Shown: positions 1-9,547 of the stretch, piece by piece
Layout of the letters: every line of letters starts with the position of its first letter
Position numbering within the stretch: position 1 is the first letter of the stretch
Assembly: GCA_022563015.1 (NCBI GenBank)
Contig: JADFOF010000004.1
Span: 1-32,624, forward strand
Direction: 5' to 3'
DNA length: 32,624 nucleotides
From: Planctomycetota bacterium
GTDB lineage: Bacteria; Planctomycetota; Phycisphaerae; Phycisphaerales; UBA1924
Program-made: the position numbers and the translations under genes
The notes under the pieces: generated by a model
What the model was told of the DNA's origin: nothing
Database searches by the model: none
The model's input: only the letters and a program-made list of their open reading frames with translations

Positions 1-613
1 GTACGAACAGGATGGCAACGGTCGTAATCGAATCCTGATCAAGCTCGCCTCGACCTGGGAAGGCATACAGGCAGGCGCGCAACTCGAAAAAGAAGGCATC
101 AACTGTAACCTCACGCTGCTGTTCAGCTTCACCCAGGCACAGGCCTGTGCTGATGCGGGTGTATTTTTAATATCGCCATTCGTAGGGCGCATATTCGACT
201 GGTACAAAAAGGCCGATGGCGTAGACGCTTACGCGCCGGCGGAAGATCCAGGCGTGATGTCGGTTCAGCGTATTTACAACTACTACAAATCAAACGGTTT
301 TAATACCGTGGTCATGGGCGCGAGTTTTCGTAACGCCGACCAGATACGCCAACTGGCCGGATGCGACCGACTCACGATCAGTCCCGGACTGATGCAAGAG
401 CTCGCCGATACCGATGCGAAGCTAGATAAAATCCTCGATTCGCAAAATGCATCGTCCACAGATGTAAAAACACAGCTCAGTGAAAATGATTTTCGCTGGG
501 GCCATAACGCCGATCCTATGGCTACCGAGAAACTGGCAGAGGGAATTCGATTGTTTGCGGCTGATCAGGTTAAGCTTGAGACGATATTGAGTGGGGAGAG
601 AGCTGTTGCATAA
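1..613 (+). CDS. tal: Transaldolase (TalB type), 3' partial
   Basis: Transaldolase of the non-oxidative pentose phosphate pathway; it moves a dihydroxyacetone unit from sedoheptulose-7-phosphate to glyceraldehyde-3-phosphate. The gene enters from the left edge, and reading from base 2 gives about 203 residues in frame to the TAA at 611-613. The Schiff-base lysine motif [11 protein letters not shown] lies near the left edge (about bases 44-76). It is followed by [38 protein letters not shown] and [11 protein letters not shown], all hallmarks of the TalB subfamily, and the C-terminal helix [12 protein letters not shown] matches the family end. Only the N-terminal third is missing, cut by the window. 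Base composition is much less GC-rich than everything right of ~2.36 kb and the protein is closest in style to gammaproteobacterial TalB, so it belongs to the left-hand genome of the chimera. Confidence 0.95.
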   Translation, partial: YEQDGNGRNRILIKLASTWEGIQAGAQLEKEGINCNLTLLFSFTQAQACADAGVFLISPFVGRIFDWYKKADGVDAYAPAEDPGVMSVQRIYNYYKSNGFNTVVMGASFRNADQIRQLAGCDRLTISPGLMQELADTDAKLDKILDSQNASSTDVKTQLSENDFRWGHNADPMATEKLAEGIRLFAADQVKLETILSGERAVA

Positions 614-649
614 TGTGATGTCGAAAAAACTGAAGCCGGTCATTTTATT

Positions 650-1003
650 ATGAATAAATCAACCAAAGCTGTCCTGCTATCCGTTTTAGTATTTCCCGGA
701 GCGGGGCACTTTTTTTTAAAGAAGCGCGTTGCCGGTGCCATCTTAGCCTGTGCATCGTTTACAGCACTCTATTTTATTATTACTAATATGGTAGAGATGG
801 CTATGCAGATAGTTGAGAAAATTCAACGAGGGGAAGTCGCCCCTGATGTGGCTACAATCACGGAATTACTATCCAGACAACCAGTCGGCAATGAATCTCA
901 ACTTGATGCTGCCTGGGCTGTGTTAATCATTTGCTGGGTTATTGCACTAGCCGACTCTTACAGGCGCGGTCGAGCGCAGGACAAAAGTGACCTGGATCGT
1001 TAA
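650..1003 (+). CDS. Small membrane protein, function unknown
   Basis: A 117-residue protein starting 36 nt after tal. The N-terminus (residues 7-45) is hydrophobic and contains VFPGAGHFFLKK, a phrase typical of short TM2-like or PGAGH-type inner-membrane proteins. A second hydrophobic helix lies near residues 87-101 (WAVLIICWVIALA). The soluble stretch between them has charged, amphipathic character. No catalytic motif is visible. A separate role cannot be assigned; the location after tal does not imply a pathway link. Base composition matches tal, so it is part of the left-hand genome. The alternative antisense frames are short and lack any domain signature. Confidence 0.75.
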   Translation: MNKSTKAVLLSVLVFPGAGHFFLKKRVAGAILACASFTALYFIITNMVEMAMQIVEKIQRGEVAPDVATITELLSRQPVGNESQLDAAWAVLIICWVIALADSYRRGRAQDKSDLDR

Positions 1004-1145
1004 TGGATAGGGCTAACGCAATATTTTCTCTAGCTTGAGTCGCTCGGACCTGTTGCGGGCCTAATGGGCAGGTTACCCAGATCGAGCCGCAGAGGTTTAC
1101 GCCTAGGCTAAGGAAATTGAACGCATTAAAAAATAGGAGCACGAG

Positions 1146-2363
1146 ATGAAAAAGATAAGCATCGCTAGTTTTTCAGATTTACAGGATCGCAGCCCAAAAT
1201 ATGCATTAGTGGCCAATGTGGATCTTGTATTGATTAAATATGGGAACAAAGTCTCGGTGCTCTATGGGCGCTGTGCCCATCGTGGCGCTTTAATGAGTGA
1301 TGCTGTGATTGATGGAAAGAACATAATCTGTGGGGTACATGGATGGGATTATGAATTCGAATCGGGAATCAGTGCTTATAATAACGCGGAGCGCCTCTCT
1401 AAATTCAATGCCTGGATAGACGGGGATGATGTTCAGGTGGATGAAGATGAAATCATTGCCTGGGAGCGAGAAAATCCACAGGCCTATAATAGAGAAGCCT
1501 ATCAGGGCCTGTATGCTGATTTACATGGTACGCCCGAAGAACCTCACGTGCAGTTTATTCAACAATTGGCGCGAGACGGTTTAACCAAAGTGGGCCATCA
1601 TGGACCCGCGGCCGCGATGGGAGTCCCTCGACAGGAATTACCTCTATGGGAGGATATACAATTTATCACTGCCCAGCTTGCAACATTTCCTCAATTAGAT
1701 GATGCACCCGTGGCGACTGAATTTATCCTCGGGCCTAAGGCCAGGAAACCTCTGAGGTTAAAAATCCCTTTGTTTGTTTCCGATATGAGTTTTGGTGCAT
1801 TATCGGAGGAAGCCAAAACAGCATTGGCGAAGGGCGCAGAGATGGTCGGCACCGGTATTTGTAGTGGCGAAGGGGGTATGTTGCCTGAAGAACAAGAGCA
1901 GAATTCGCGTTATTTCTACGAGTTGGCTTCCGCTCGCTTTGGCTACTCCATCGATAAGGTAAAAAAATGCCAGGCGTTTCACTTTAAAGGGGGGCAGGGT
2001 GCAAAAACCGGTACCGGGGGTCATTTACCGGGGAAAAAAGTCAAAGGGAAAATAGCTATTGTGCGAGGCTTGCCAGAGGGCGAACCCGCAGTTTCACCAC
2101 CGCGTTTTCCCGACTGGGACGATATTCATTTCATGAAAGATTTTGCCGCCATGGTCAGAGAAGAGACAGGTGGCATCCCGGTGGGCTATAAACTTTCTGC
2201 ACAGCATATTGAAAAAGATATAGATGCGGCTCTTCACGTGGGTGTGGATTACATCATATTAGATGGCCGTGGTGGTGGTACGGGTGCGGCACCATTAATC
2301 TTTCGCGACAATATCTCTGTGCCGACTATTCCCGCATTGGCTCGTGCGCGCAAACACCTCGAC
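1146..2363 (+). pseudogene. Rieske/FMN glutamate-synthase-family protein, truncated at chimeric junction
   Basis: A two-domain redox protein. Residues 1-105 form a Rieske-type [2Fe-2S] domain with C43-x-H45 (GRCAHRG) and C62-x2-H65 (CGVHGWDY). Residues ~120-406 form the FMN-binding barrel of the glutamate synthase large-subunit family: FVSDMSFGALSEEAK, GTGICSGEGGM, KGGQGAKTGTGGHLPG, VGYKLSAQHIEKDI and ILDGRGGGTGAAP. The start is supported by an AGGAG box (TAGGAGCACGAG) just upstream. The reading frame continues to 2477, but from ~2364 it simply reads the antisense strand of pheS. The natural protein should continue after LARARKHLD with the rest of the barrel (a further ~100 residues in relatives). 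The gene is therefore cut by the join, not by evolution. The likely role is an amidotransferase-like or redox FMN enzyme; the substrate is not predictable. Confidence 0.9.
2346..2363. other. Chimeric junction (18-bp microhomology)
   Basis: Left of this point the plus strand encodes the conserved ARARKHLD stretch of a glutamate-synthase-family protein. Right of it the minus strand encodes the conserved REELVEVFAR stretch of PheS. The same ~18 bases serve both conserved protein sequences on opposite strands. Reading PheS leftwards past it, the expected M-G-F is replaced by T-S-Q-C, and reading the glutamate synthase rightwards the barrel ends. GC content and codon use also change abruptly here. 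This is the pattern of an assembly misjoin through a short shared k-mer. A real rearrangement is possible but would have destroyed two genes, one of them essential. Confidence 0.88.
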
Positions 2364-2732
2364 CAGCTCTTCGCGGACGCGCGACAGGATGTGTCGGCGG
2401 CCGACGTGCCGGCTCTCGATGAGCCCGGGCTCGGTCATGTCGACGCGAGGTCCGTGTCCTATCTCGGCGTCAAATGACGCGCCCATCTTGACCGAGAAGG
2501 CCGCTGACACTTGCTGGAACTTGTCCTCCAGCGCCTTCTTGACCTCGTTCATGCGCTTTCCGACGGCGGGCTTGTCGGCCTTGGCGACCGACTTCATCCG
2601 GCTCATCGCGGCCTTGAGCTTGCCGCGGGTGCCCAGGTAGGCGATGCGCCATTGTTCGAGCGCGTCTGCATCGGTCGCCGAGGCGAGTTCCGCCAGCCCG
2701 TCCGACTCGATCGTGTTGAGCGTGTCGAGCAT
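2346..2732 (-). pseudogene. pheS: Phenylalanine--tRNA ligase alpha subunit, N-terminal part only
   Basis: The first 129 residues of PheS, the catalytic subunit of the alpha2-beta2 phenylalanyl-tRNA synthetase. Visible are the N-terminal coiled-coil arm, residues 1-80, with the typical LGTRGKLKAAMSRMKSV and GKRMNEVKKALE. They are followed by the start of the catalytic domain with GHGPRVDMTEPGL and GRRHILSRVREELVEVFAR, just before motif 1. The remaining ~210 residues are lost at the chimeric junction. The start ATG at 2732 lies 27 nt beyond the stop of the preceding minus-strand gene, so the two are probably co-transcribed downstream of the ribosomal superoperon. It is a fragment because of the join, not a decayed gene. 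Confidence 0.9.
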
Positions 2733-2759
2733 GTGCGGACTATAGCCGGCCGTGTGCGC

Positions 2760-3476
2760 TCACTCATCACCGCCGTCGGCCGTCGGCACTCGATGGCCCA
2801 TGACGATCACGAGCAGCTCCTTGCCACCGAATCGCCGACGCATGAACAGCGCCTCGTCCGGGCGGATGGTCTCCGAAGCGCTGGCCGAACGCCTTCTCGC
2901 GAATGGCAACCCCCACTCCTCCGCCAGGACCGCGAGGCGACCGTTGGCGTCAACCGTGTGAAACCGCGCGGCGACGGTCAGCGCGCCCTGGTCCTCCACC
3001 TCGGCGACAAGCCCGAGCTTGATCTCCTGTTTCGAAACCACCTGCCCGCTCGAGACGGTGGTGGACGCCGCTGTCCCGACGACGCACTGCTGACCGGCAA
3101 AGGTGGTGACGCCCGGTTGCGTCAGAACCGTCACGAACGGGAGCAGGTTTCGCACGTTTGCGAGCCTGTCGGCCGAGATCACGCCCTCGCGCTGCTCGCC
3201 TGCGTCCAGCGCGGCCACGAGGTTCTGTCCGGCTTGCGTGGCCGGGTCGAACTCGGCGACGATCGCAGAGAACGACACCACTACTCTCTCACCGGATGAG
3301 TCACCAGTCTGCTCGACCGATGGTGCGTTCGCGAGCCCGGCACCGCCCGATCCCGGACGCGCAGCCGTGCACGATCGAACGACGACAATCGCCAGGACCG
3401 CCGCGACGATCGCCGCCACAATCAGCACGGGCACCCATCGACTCGCTGATTTCAACCTGGTCTGCGTCGCATTCAT
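2760..3476 (-). CDS. Membrane-anchored protein of unknown function, weakly secretin-like
   Basis: A 238-residue protein. I chose the ATG at 3476 because a GGGAG box sits ~8 nt before it and because the N-terminus then gives a basic start (MNATQTRLKSASRW) followed by one transmembrane helix (residues ~14-35, VPVLIVAAIVAAVLAIVVV). The rest should lie outside the cytoplasm. The phrase PFVTVLTQPGVTTFAGQQCVVGT recalls the 'LSAPRVTTLDGQEA' beta segment of GspD/PilQ-type secretins, and the following beta-rich stretch (KQEIKLGLVAEVEDQG, LTVAARFH) fits a secretin-like sandwich. There is no pore-forming repeat or full secretin domain, so a secretion role is only a hint. It sits between rplQ and pheS, after a terminator-like hairpin. 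Confidence 0.75.
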   Translation of the reverse strand: MNATQTRLKSASRWVPVLIVAAIVAAVLAIVVVRSCTAARPGSGGAGLANAPSVEQTGDSSGERVVVSFSAIVAEFDPATQAGQNLVAALDAGEQREGVISADRLANVRNLLPFVTVLTQPGVTTFAGQQCVVGTAASTTVSSGQVVSKQEIKLGLVAEVEDQGALTVAARFHTVDANGRLAVLAEEWGLPFARRRSASASETIRPDEALFMRRRFGGKELLVIVMGHRVPTADGGDE

Positions 3477-3511
3477 GCCGGACTCCCGTGGGCGACACAT
3501 CATACTGAATT

Positions 3512-3541
3512 GAAAACCGGCCCGCTGATCGCCGAGCCGGT
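3512..3541 (-). terminator. Intrinsic terminator after rplQ
   Basis: On the minus strand, a GC-rich hairpin with ACCGGC/GCCGGT arms (plus strand 3516-3521 and 3536-3541) and a 14-nt loop that can pair further is followed directly by TTTT and an AT-rich stretch. It lies 28 nt past the rplQ stop, exactly where the ribosomal superoperon should end, and before the next gene starts at 3476. Confidence 0.55.
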
Positions 3542-3568
3542 CTTGGTGGTCACCATGTCGCCGAGGCA

Positions 3569-4267
3569 TCACTCCTTGCCGGACGTGTCCTCGACCGCAT
3601 TGGTCTCATCGTCCGCGCCGTCCGCGTCGGCAGCAGGGGATTCGTCCACCGATGCCGTCACGTTTTCCTTGCGAAGCTTGGCCGCGTAGGCCGTCCGTTT
3701 GTCCGCGATGCGGCGGCGAGTGCTGACCCGCCCGCCGATCTCGGGGCCTTCCTCGTTGCCAACGAACTGGAGCACGCACAGTTCGGCGGCGTCGCCGAGG
3801 CGGTTGTACCCGAGCTTGATGATCCGCGTGTACCCGCCCGGGCGGTCGGCGAAGCGCGGCGCGACGTTCTCGAAGATGTGCTTGACCAGCCGCGGCGCCT
3901 TTCGGAGCTTGCCGTAGCGGTTGCGTTCGACCTCGCTGGAATCGGGCAGGTCGAAGTAGCCCTCCGTGCGCTCGCGGTGCTGCTCGACCTTATCGCGTTC
4001 CTGATCCGTCGGGTTCTTGGGCAGGTAGAGCCAGTCGAAGGCCCATCGGTCGCCGCCGAACGCCGCGATCACCTGACGCCGCGCGTGCAGGTCGCCGCGC
4101 TTGGCCTTGGTGATGATCTTCTCGACGAACGGCTGAACGGCCTTGGCCTTGGGGATGGTGGTGGTGATCTGACCGTGCTCGAACAGGCCGGCCGCGAGGT
4201 TGCGCAGCATGGCCCGGCGGTGGGCGGTGGTCCGATTCAGTTTGTAGCCGGCTTTGCGGTGGCGCAT
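3569..4267 (-). CDS. rplQ: 50S ribosomal protein L17 (bL17) with insertion and tail
   Basis: Large-subunit protein near the polypeptide exit region. The start at 4267 gives the canonical MRHRKAGYKLNR N-terminus; in-frame codons upstream are not conserved. The family core is clear: RRAMLRNLAAGL, TTTIPKAKAV, then VAPRFADRPGGYTRIIKLG and GDAAELCVLQFV. At 232 residues it is far longer than the usual ~120-130. About 55 extra residues (71-125, GGDRWAFDWLYLPK to YGKLRKAPR) separate the two core halves, and an acidic, low-complexity tail follows residue 170 (rich in A, D, E). It is the last gene of the alpha segment, 55 nt after rpoA. The insertion reads cleanly in frame with no sign of frameshift, so it is a lineage-specific elaboration. 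Confidence 0.95.
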   Translation of the reverse strand: MRHRKAGYKLNRTTAHRRAMLRNLAAGLFEHGQITTTIPKAKAVQPFVEKIITKAKRGDLHARRQVIAAFGGDRWAFDWLYLPKNPTDQERDKVEQHRERTEGYFDLPDSSEVERNRYGKLRKAPRLVKHIFENVAPRFADRPGGYTRIIKLGYNRLGDAAELCVLQFVGNEEGPEIGGRVSTRRRIADKRTAYAAKLRKENVTASVDESPAADADGADDETNAVEDTSGKE

Positions 4268-4322
4268 CGCTCGATTCCTGACTGACCGGGGGTCGCCCGG
4301 CCGGTGTGACTCATGCCGGGCA

Positions 4323-5336
4323 TCAAACCGCCTCAATGGGCTTGATGGAGACGCCGTCGGGAAGCTCTACGCCCAGCTCCAGATCGACCTCGATCAGCTT
4401 CTTCTTCACCTCCCGCAGCGAGGTTCGACCGAACGAGCGCAGCCGCAGCAGCTCCGGCTCGGTCAGCGAGACCAGCTGCCCGATGGTGTCGATCTGTGCG
4501 CCCTCGAGGCAGTTGCTGGCCCGCACCGAAAGATCCAGCATCCCGATGGGCATCTCGAGCTTGCGGATCAATTCTTCGTCAACGCCGGCGGCGGCGGCGG
4601 CTTCATCGGACACCTGCTCCTCGCCAAGCTCGAAAAACTGCACGAACGGGTTGAGGTGCTTGCGAAGGATCTTGCCCGCCTCGACCATCGCCATTTCCGG
4701 CGAGATCGTCGCGTCGGTCCAGATCTCCAGGATCAGCTTGTCATAGTTCGTGCGCTGACCCACGCGCGTGTCCTCGACCTTGTACCGCACGCGCTGCACC
4801 GGCGAGTAGATCGCGTCGATCGGGATCAGCCCGAGCTCCTGCTCCTCCTCGTCCTGGTACTGCTCGGCGGCGGAGACGTACCCGCGGCCGGTGGCCACGT
4901 ACAGCTCCATCTCGAAGCTGACCTCGTCGGTCAGGGTCGCGATGACCAGATCCTTGTTCAGAATGGTCACGGCGGTGTCGGCCTCGATCAGGTCGGCGGT
5001 CACTTCGCCGGGACCCTTGGCGGCCAGGCGCATCACCTTCGGCTTGTCGCTATCCAGGCGGACGACGAGGCTCTTGACGTTCAGGACGATGTCCGTCACG
5101 TCTTCAAGGACGCCTTTGAGCGAACTGAACTCGTGCTCGGTTCCTTTGATCTTGATCGCGGTGACGGCGGCCCCCTCGAGTGAACTGAGCATCACCCGCC
5201 GGAGACTGTTGCCGATGGTCGTCCCGAACCCGCGCTCGAACGGCTCGATCGTGAACCGGGCGTAGGTGTCGCTCTTGAACTTGGGATCGGCCGAAATTGT
5301 GCTGGGCAATTCCAGCCCACGCCAACGAACTCTCAT
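4323..5336 (-). CDS. rpoA: DNA-directed RNA polymerase subunit alpha
   Basis: Alpha subunit, the assembly platform of RNA polymerase; the C-terminal domain contacts UP elements and activators. It has 337 residues, the normal length. The N-terminal domain shows YARFTIEPFERGFGTTIGNSLRR, the dimerisation helix and the most conserved stretch of the family, then LSSLEGAAVTAIKIKG and later YSPVQRVRYKVEDTRVGQ. An acidic linker (GEEQVSDEAAAAAGVDEE) leads to the helix-hairpin-helix CTD (LDLSVRASNCLEGA, IGQLVSLTEPELLRLRSFGRTSL). The start at 5336 (MRVRWRGLELP) is the first ATG with conserved sequence after it. It lies between rpsK and rplQ; rpsD, which precedes rpoA in many bacteria, is absent here. 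Confidence 0.98.
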   Translation of the reverse strand: MRVRWRGLELPSTISADPKFKSDTYARFTIEPFERGFGTTIGNSLRRVMLSSLEGAAVTAIKIKGTEHEFSSLKGVLEDVTDIVLNVKSLVVRLDSDKPKVMRLAAKGPGEVTADLIEADTAVTILNKDLVIATLTDEVSFEMELYVATGRGYVSAAEQYQDEEEQELGLIPIDAIYSPVQRVRYKVEDTRVGQRTNYDKLILEIWTDATISPEMAMVEAGKILRKHLNPFVQFFELGEEQVSDEAAAAAGVDEELIRKLEMPIGMLDLSVRASNCLEGAQIDTIGQLVSLTEPELLRLRSFGRTSLREVKKKLIEVDLELGVELPDGVSIKPIEAV

Positions 5337-5475
5337 GGTCGTACCTCGCTGCCGGCCAAAGCCTCGTGCTTGCACCGTCGAAGGCTCTCGGTTCGGACCG
5401 ACCTGCCGGCGTGCCGGTCCGACCTTCTTCCCTTCGACGTCTCCCCAGACCCCCGATGATGAACCTGGTCTTATG

Positions 5476-5853
5476 TCAGACGCGACGTTTCTTTCTGGGA
5501 CGGCAGCCGTTGTGCGGCACCGGCGTGTGATCCTCCACCGCCGTGACCCGCAGCCCGGTGCTCACCAGCCCGTTGACCGCCGCCTCGCGCCCGCCGCCGG
5601 CACCCTTGATCTTGACCTCAATCTCCGACATCCCCATCTTGCGGGCCTTGTGCCCGGCCGACTCGCCGGCCCGGGTGGCGGCGAACGGGGTGCTCTTGCG
5701 GGCGCCCTTGAACCCGATCGTCCCGGCCGAATCCCAGGCGAGCGTCTCGCCGTTGAGGTCCGTGATCGTGACGATGGTATTGTTGTGCGTTGACTTGATG
5801 TGCGCAATACCGCGGACAACGTTGCGCCGTACTTTTTTCGCCTTCTTGGCCAT
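5476..5853 (-). CDS. rpsK: 30S ribosomal protein S11
   Basis: uS11, a platform protein of the small subunit that contacts the mRNA exit side near the E site. It has 125 residues, starting [15 protein letters not shown]. The family signature is intact: [54 protein letters not shown] and the C-terminal [12 protein letters not shown]. It follows rpsM by 99 nt and precedes rpoA by 139 nt. That longer gap contains an inverted repeat (CGGACCG at 5394-5400 with CGGTCCG at 5415-5421) that could be an attenuator or RNA-processing hairpin ahead of rpoA. Confidence 0.98.
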   Translation of the reverse strand: MAKKAKKVRRNVVRGIAHIKSTHNNTIVTITDLNGETLAWDSAGTIGFKGARKSTPFAATRAGESAGHKARKMGMSEIEVKIKGAGGGREAAVNGLVSTGLRVTAVEDHTPVPHNGCRPRKKRRV

Positions 5854-5952
5854 GCCTCGCTCCTGTCGGCTCCACTCTCCCATTCAGGGCGGGCGCCTCG
5901 CGATTCTGTTGGTTCCATTCGCCGCTCGTGCCACGCACGATGCGCCGCGGGA

Positions 5953-6333
5953 TTACTTGCCCTTCACGCCCTTCTTGCCCGCCACGGTCTTCTTGCGACC
6001 CTTGCGGGTGCGCGCGTTGCATCGCGTGCGCTGTCCGCGCGTCGGCAGGCCCCGACGATGACGTTCGCCGCGGTACGAACGGATGTCCTTGAGCCTCTGG
6101 ATGTTCTGCCCGGTCTGACGCCGCAGCGCGCCCTCGACGATGTAGTTCTCATCGAGCAGCTGGTTGATCTGTGCGACCTGGTGCTCGGACAGCTCGGTGG
6201 CCCGCATATCAGGATCGATCTGAGCCTCGGTGAGGATGTCGCGCGCGTGCTTGGGCCCGATCCCGTGGATGTACTGAATCGCGTACAAAACCTTCTTGCG
6301 CTCGGGGATGTCCACACCTGCGATACGCGGCAC
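5953..6333 (-). CDS. rpsM: 30S ribosomal protein S13
   Basis: uS13, head protein of the small subunit that forms bridges to the 50S and touches the P-site tRNA through its tail. It has 126 residues from [15 protein letters not shown], with [11 protein letters not shown] (helix-hairpin-helix), [15 protein letters not shown] and [18 protein letters not shown], then the basic tail ending KKGVKGK. It starts 15 nt after the rpmJ stop, so it is tightly coupled to it. Length and motifs are ordinary. Confidence 0.98.
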   Translation of the reverse strand: MPRIAGVDIPERKKVLYAIQYIHGIGPKHARDILTEAQIDPDMRATELSEHQVAQINQLLDENYIVEGALRRQTGQNIQRLKDIRSYRGERHRRGLPTRGQRTRCNARTRKGRKKTVAGKKGVKGK

Positions 6334-6348
6334 GTCGATGCTCCTCGT

Positions 6349-6465
6349 TCAGCCCTGAACCTGCTTGTGCTTGGGGTCGGCCTTGCAGATGACGCGCACC
6401 TTGCCCTTGCGGCGCACGATCTGGCACCGGTTGCAGATGCGTTTCACGCTGGCTCTGACCTTCAC
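6349..6465 (-). CDS. rpmJ: 50S ribosomal protein L36 (GTG start)
   Basis: bL36, a 38-residue zinc-ribbon protein of the large subunit. The start is a GTG at 6465, because the conserved [14 protein letters not shown]-terminus begins immediately after it and no ATG is available there. Zinc ligands are all visible: C-x2-C (CNRC), then VIC and PKH near the end, closing with the conserved KHKQVQG. This is the zinc-binding (C+) paralogue. It precedes rpsM by 15 nt, as in the classical spc-alpha boundary, but adk, map and infA, which usually precede it, are missing. Confidence 0.95.
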   Translation of the reverse strand: MKVRASVKRICNRCQIVRRKGKVRVICKADPKHKQVQG

Positions 6466-6725
6466 TGCGACACCTCGACGTTGGGTCCGAAACCGCCGCT
6501 GCCCGGGTCCGGCGGGACCGATCACACCCTGATTCCGGCAACACTGATATCCACCGGGCACCTGCCCCCGGGGGCGAGGACAATAGTAGCCCTCTCCTGC
6601 GTCCTCGTCACCAATCCCTGGCGAACGATCTGCCGTTCATTCCCGAATCCGCGGCCCGGTTCCGCCCTGGTGCAGAGCACGTGGAGAGGTGGGCATTCAC
6701 CTCCATCCGCGCCCTCAACTGCGCA

Positions 6726-6815
6726 GACGCCGAGTCTGAGCCCGCCGCGGGCGAAGCCTCGGATCGCGCGCCTCATGAGGCGTATCCGAGCCTTCGCGGA
6801 CTCAGACTCGGCGTC
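6726..6815. repeat. Palindromic repeat element, copy 1
   Basis: Long imperfect inverted repeat in the 390-nt gap between secY and rpmJ. The outer 15 bases (6726-6740, GACGCCGAGTCTGAG) pair perfectly with 6801-6815. The inner arms around CGAAGCCTCGGAT and ATCCGAGCCTTCG pair with one mismatch. A second small palindrome, CGCCTCATGAGGCG (6769-6782), forms the tip. The left arm carries an extra CCCGCCGCGGG block. A near-identical element lies at 20449-20546 in the opposite orientation, where the longer arm is on the right. About 34 bases after the right arm are also similar between the copies. The rest of the gap (6466-6725 and 6816-6855) shows no gene I can support. Confidence 0.85.
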
Positions 6816-6855
6816 CTACACACATTTCGACGCAACATCTGATCTGAGAACGGCC

Positions 6856-8265
<1,410 letters not shown>

Positions 8266-8305
8266 CGAGTGCTCCGATCAGACGCACGGCGACCGCCGTG
8301 GTCGA

Positions 8306-8920
8306 TCAGCCCTTGTTCTTTTGCGAGCCACTCTTGGCTGCACGCTCGGCCGCGGCCGCTGCCATCTTCCGGCGAAACCTCAGCTTCTTCGTCAGATTCT
8401 TGGGTGTCTGATCGTCCGAGTTGCGGTCGATCCCTCGGACGCGATCGCGGCGTGTGCCGCTCTCGTGAACGCTCCCGCCCGTGCCCTCGATCATTTTTCG
8501 CGCGCTGGCCGTCACGCGATTGGCCTTCACCGACAGCGTGACCTTGAGCGACTCACCCTCGGGAATCCCGCCGAGGATCTTCAGGTCGCGGCTGGTGTCG
8601 CGGATCAGGCCCGCGTTGATGAGGGTCTCGGCGTTGACCTCACCGCCGCCGGCGAAATCCGGGTGCGCCACGATGTTGCCGAGATTGACGACCCAGAAGC
8701 GGGTCTTGAACCGGACGTTGGTGAAGCCGAGCTTGGGCAGGCGTCGGAAGTAGGGCATCTGACCGCCCTCGAACTGGTGTCGGCGTGAGAAGCCGCTCCG
8801 GCTGCCGGCGCCCTTGTGCCCGCGCCCGGACGTCCCTCCGTGCCCGCTGCCGTCCCCGCGCCCGACGCGCTTCCGCGCCTTGTGCTTGCCCGCCAGTGCC
8901 GTCACGTCGTGGATCATCAT
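8306..8920 (-). CDS. rplO: 50S ribosomal protein L15
   Basis: uL15, an early-assembly large-subunit protein. It has 204 residues with the classical glycine-rich RNA-binding N-terminus (KRVGRGDGSGHGGTSGRGHKGAGSRSG), FEGGQMPYFRRLPKLGF, and the C-terminal domain with IKxLG-like DLKILGGIPEGESLKVTL and VTASARKMIEGTGG. The tail beyond residue 155 (RRDRVRGIDRNSDDQTPKNL to SQKNKG) is a basic extension of ~50 residues relative to typical L15. The start at 8920 forms a 4-nt ATGA overlap with the rpsE stop, which suggests translational coupling; the second ATG at 8917 is also possible. rpmD (L30), usually between rpsE and rplO, is absent. Confidence 0.97.
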   Translation of the reverse strand: MMIHDVTALAGKHKARKRVGRGDGSGHGGTSGRGHKGAGSRSGFSRRHQFEGGQMPYFRRLPKLGFTNVRFKTRFWVVNLGNIVAHPDFAGGGEVNAETLINAGLIRDTSRDLKILGGIPEGESLKVTLSVKANRVTASARKMIEGTGGSVHESGTRRDRVRGIDRNSDDQTPKNLTKKLRFRRKMAAAAAERAAKSGSQKNKG

Positions 8921-9516
8921 GACGTTTCACCCCCCGTTTGTTCGTTCTCGGTTGCCGGCTCGGTTGACGAGGCTGCGCCGACGCCGGTCAGCTTCCGGCT
9001 GCGCTCGATGCGCTTGGCGATCTCGGTCTTACCCAGGTCCTTGCCTCGCAGCTTCGCGATCTCCTCGGGCAGGCGCAGCCTGGACAGCCCGTCGAAAACC
9101 GCCTTGACCACGTTGATCTTGTTCGTCGATCCGTAGCACTTGGTCAGGCAGTCCTGCACGCCGGCGAGCTCGAGCACCGCTCGAACCGTGTGGCCCGCGA
9201 CCACACCCGTGCCGGGCGAGGCCGGGATCAGACGCACCCGCGACGCGCCGAACCGCCCCTCGACCTCGTGGTGGATGGTGCGGCCGATCATCGGCACGTC
9301 GGTGAGGCCACGCTTGGCGATCTTCTGCGCCTTTTCGATCGCCGAGGGCACCTCTCGTGACTTGCCGTACCCGTACCCGACGCGCCCGTTTCGATCGCCG
9401 ATGACCACGAGCGAACTGAAGCTGAATCGACGCCCGCCTTTGACGGTCGCCGCCGTCCGAAACACGCCTACGGTCGTCGATTCCAGATTGCCCGAATCTT
9501 TGAGGATCTCTGCCAT
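8917..9516 (-). CDS. rpsE: 30S ribosomal protein S5
   Basis: uS5, a small-subunit protein of the mRNA entry tunnel involved in accuracy and helicase activity. With the start at 9516 (MAEILKDSGNLESTT) it has 199 residues, and a GAGAG box lies just upstream. An upstream ATG at 9564 would overlap rplR and adds no conserved sequence. Visible motifs are VKGGRRFSFSSLVVIGDRNGRVGYGYGKSREVPSAI in the dsRBD-like domain, HHEVEGRFGASRVRLIPASPGTGVVAGHTVRAVLE and the following GSTNKINVVKA. The C-terminal tail (after residue ~165) is basic, then acidic. It overlaps rplO by 4 nt. Confidence 0.97.
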   Translation of the reverse strand: MAEILKDSGNLESTTVGVFRTAATVKGGRRFSFSSLVVIGDRNGRVGYGYGKSREVPSAIEKAQKIAKRGLTDVPMIGRTIHHEVEGRFGASRVRLIPASPGTGVVAGHTVRAVLELAGVQDCLTKCYGSTNKINVVKAVFDGLSRLRLPEEIAKLRGKDLGKTEIAKRIERSRKLTGVGAASSTEPATENEQTGGETS

Positions 9517-9547
9517 CACTGCTCTCGTGAATGACGCCTGCGCGTCG

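Noticed and set aside
2364-2477. C-terminal extension of the glutamate-synthase-like protein
   Set aside because: These 38 codons are the antisense of pheS past the chimeric junction, not a real protein end.
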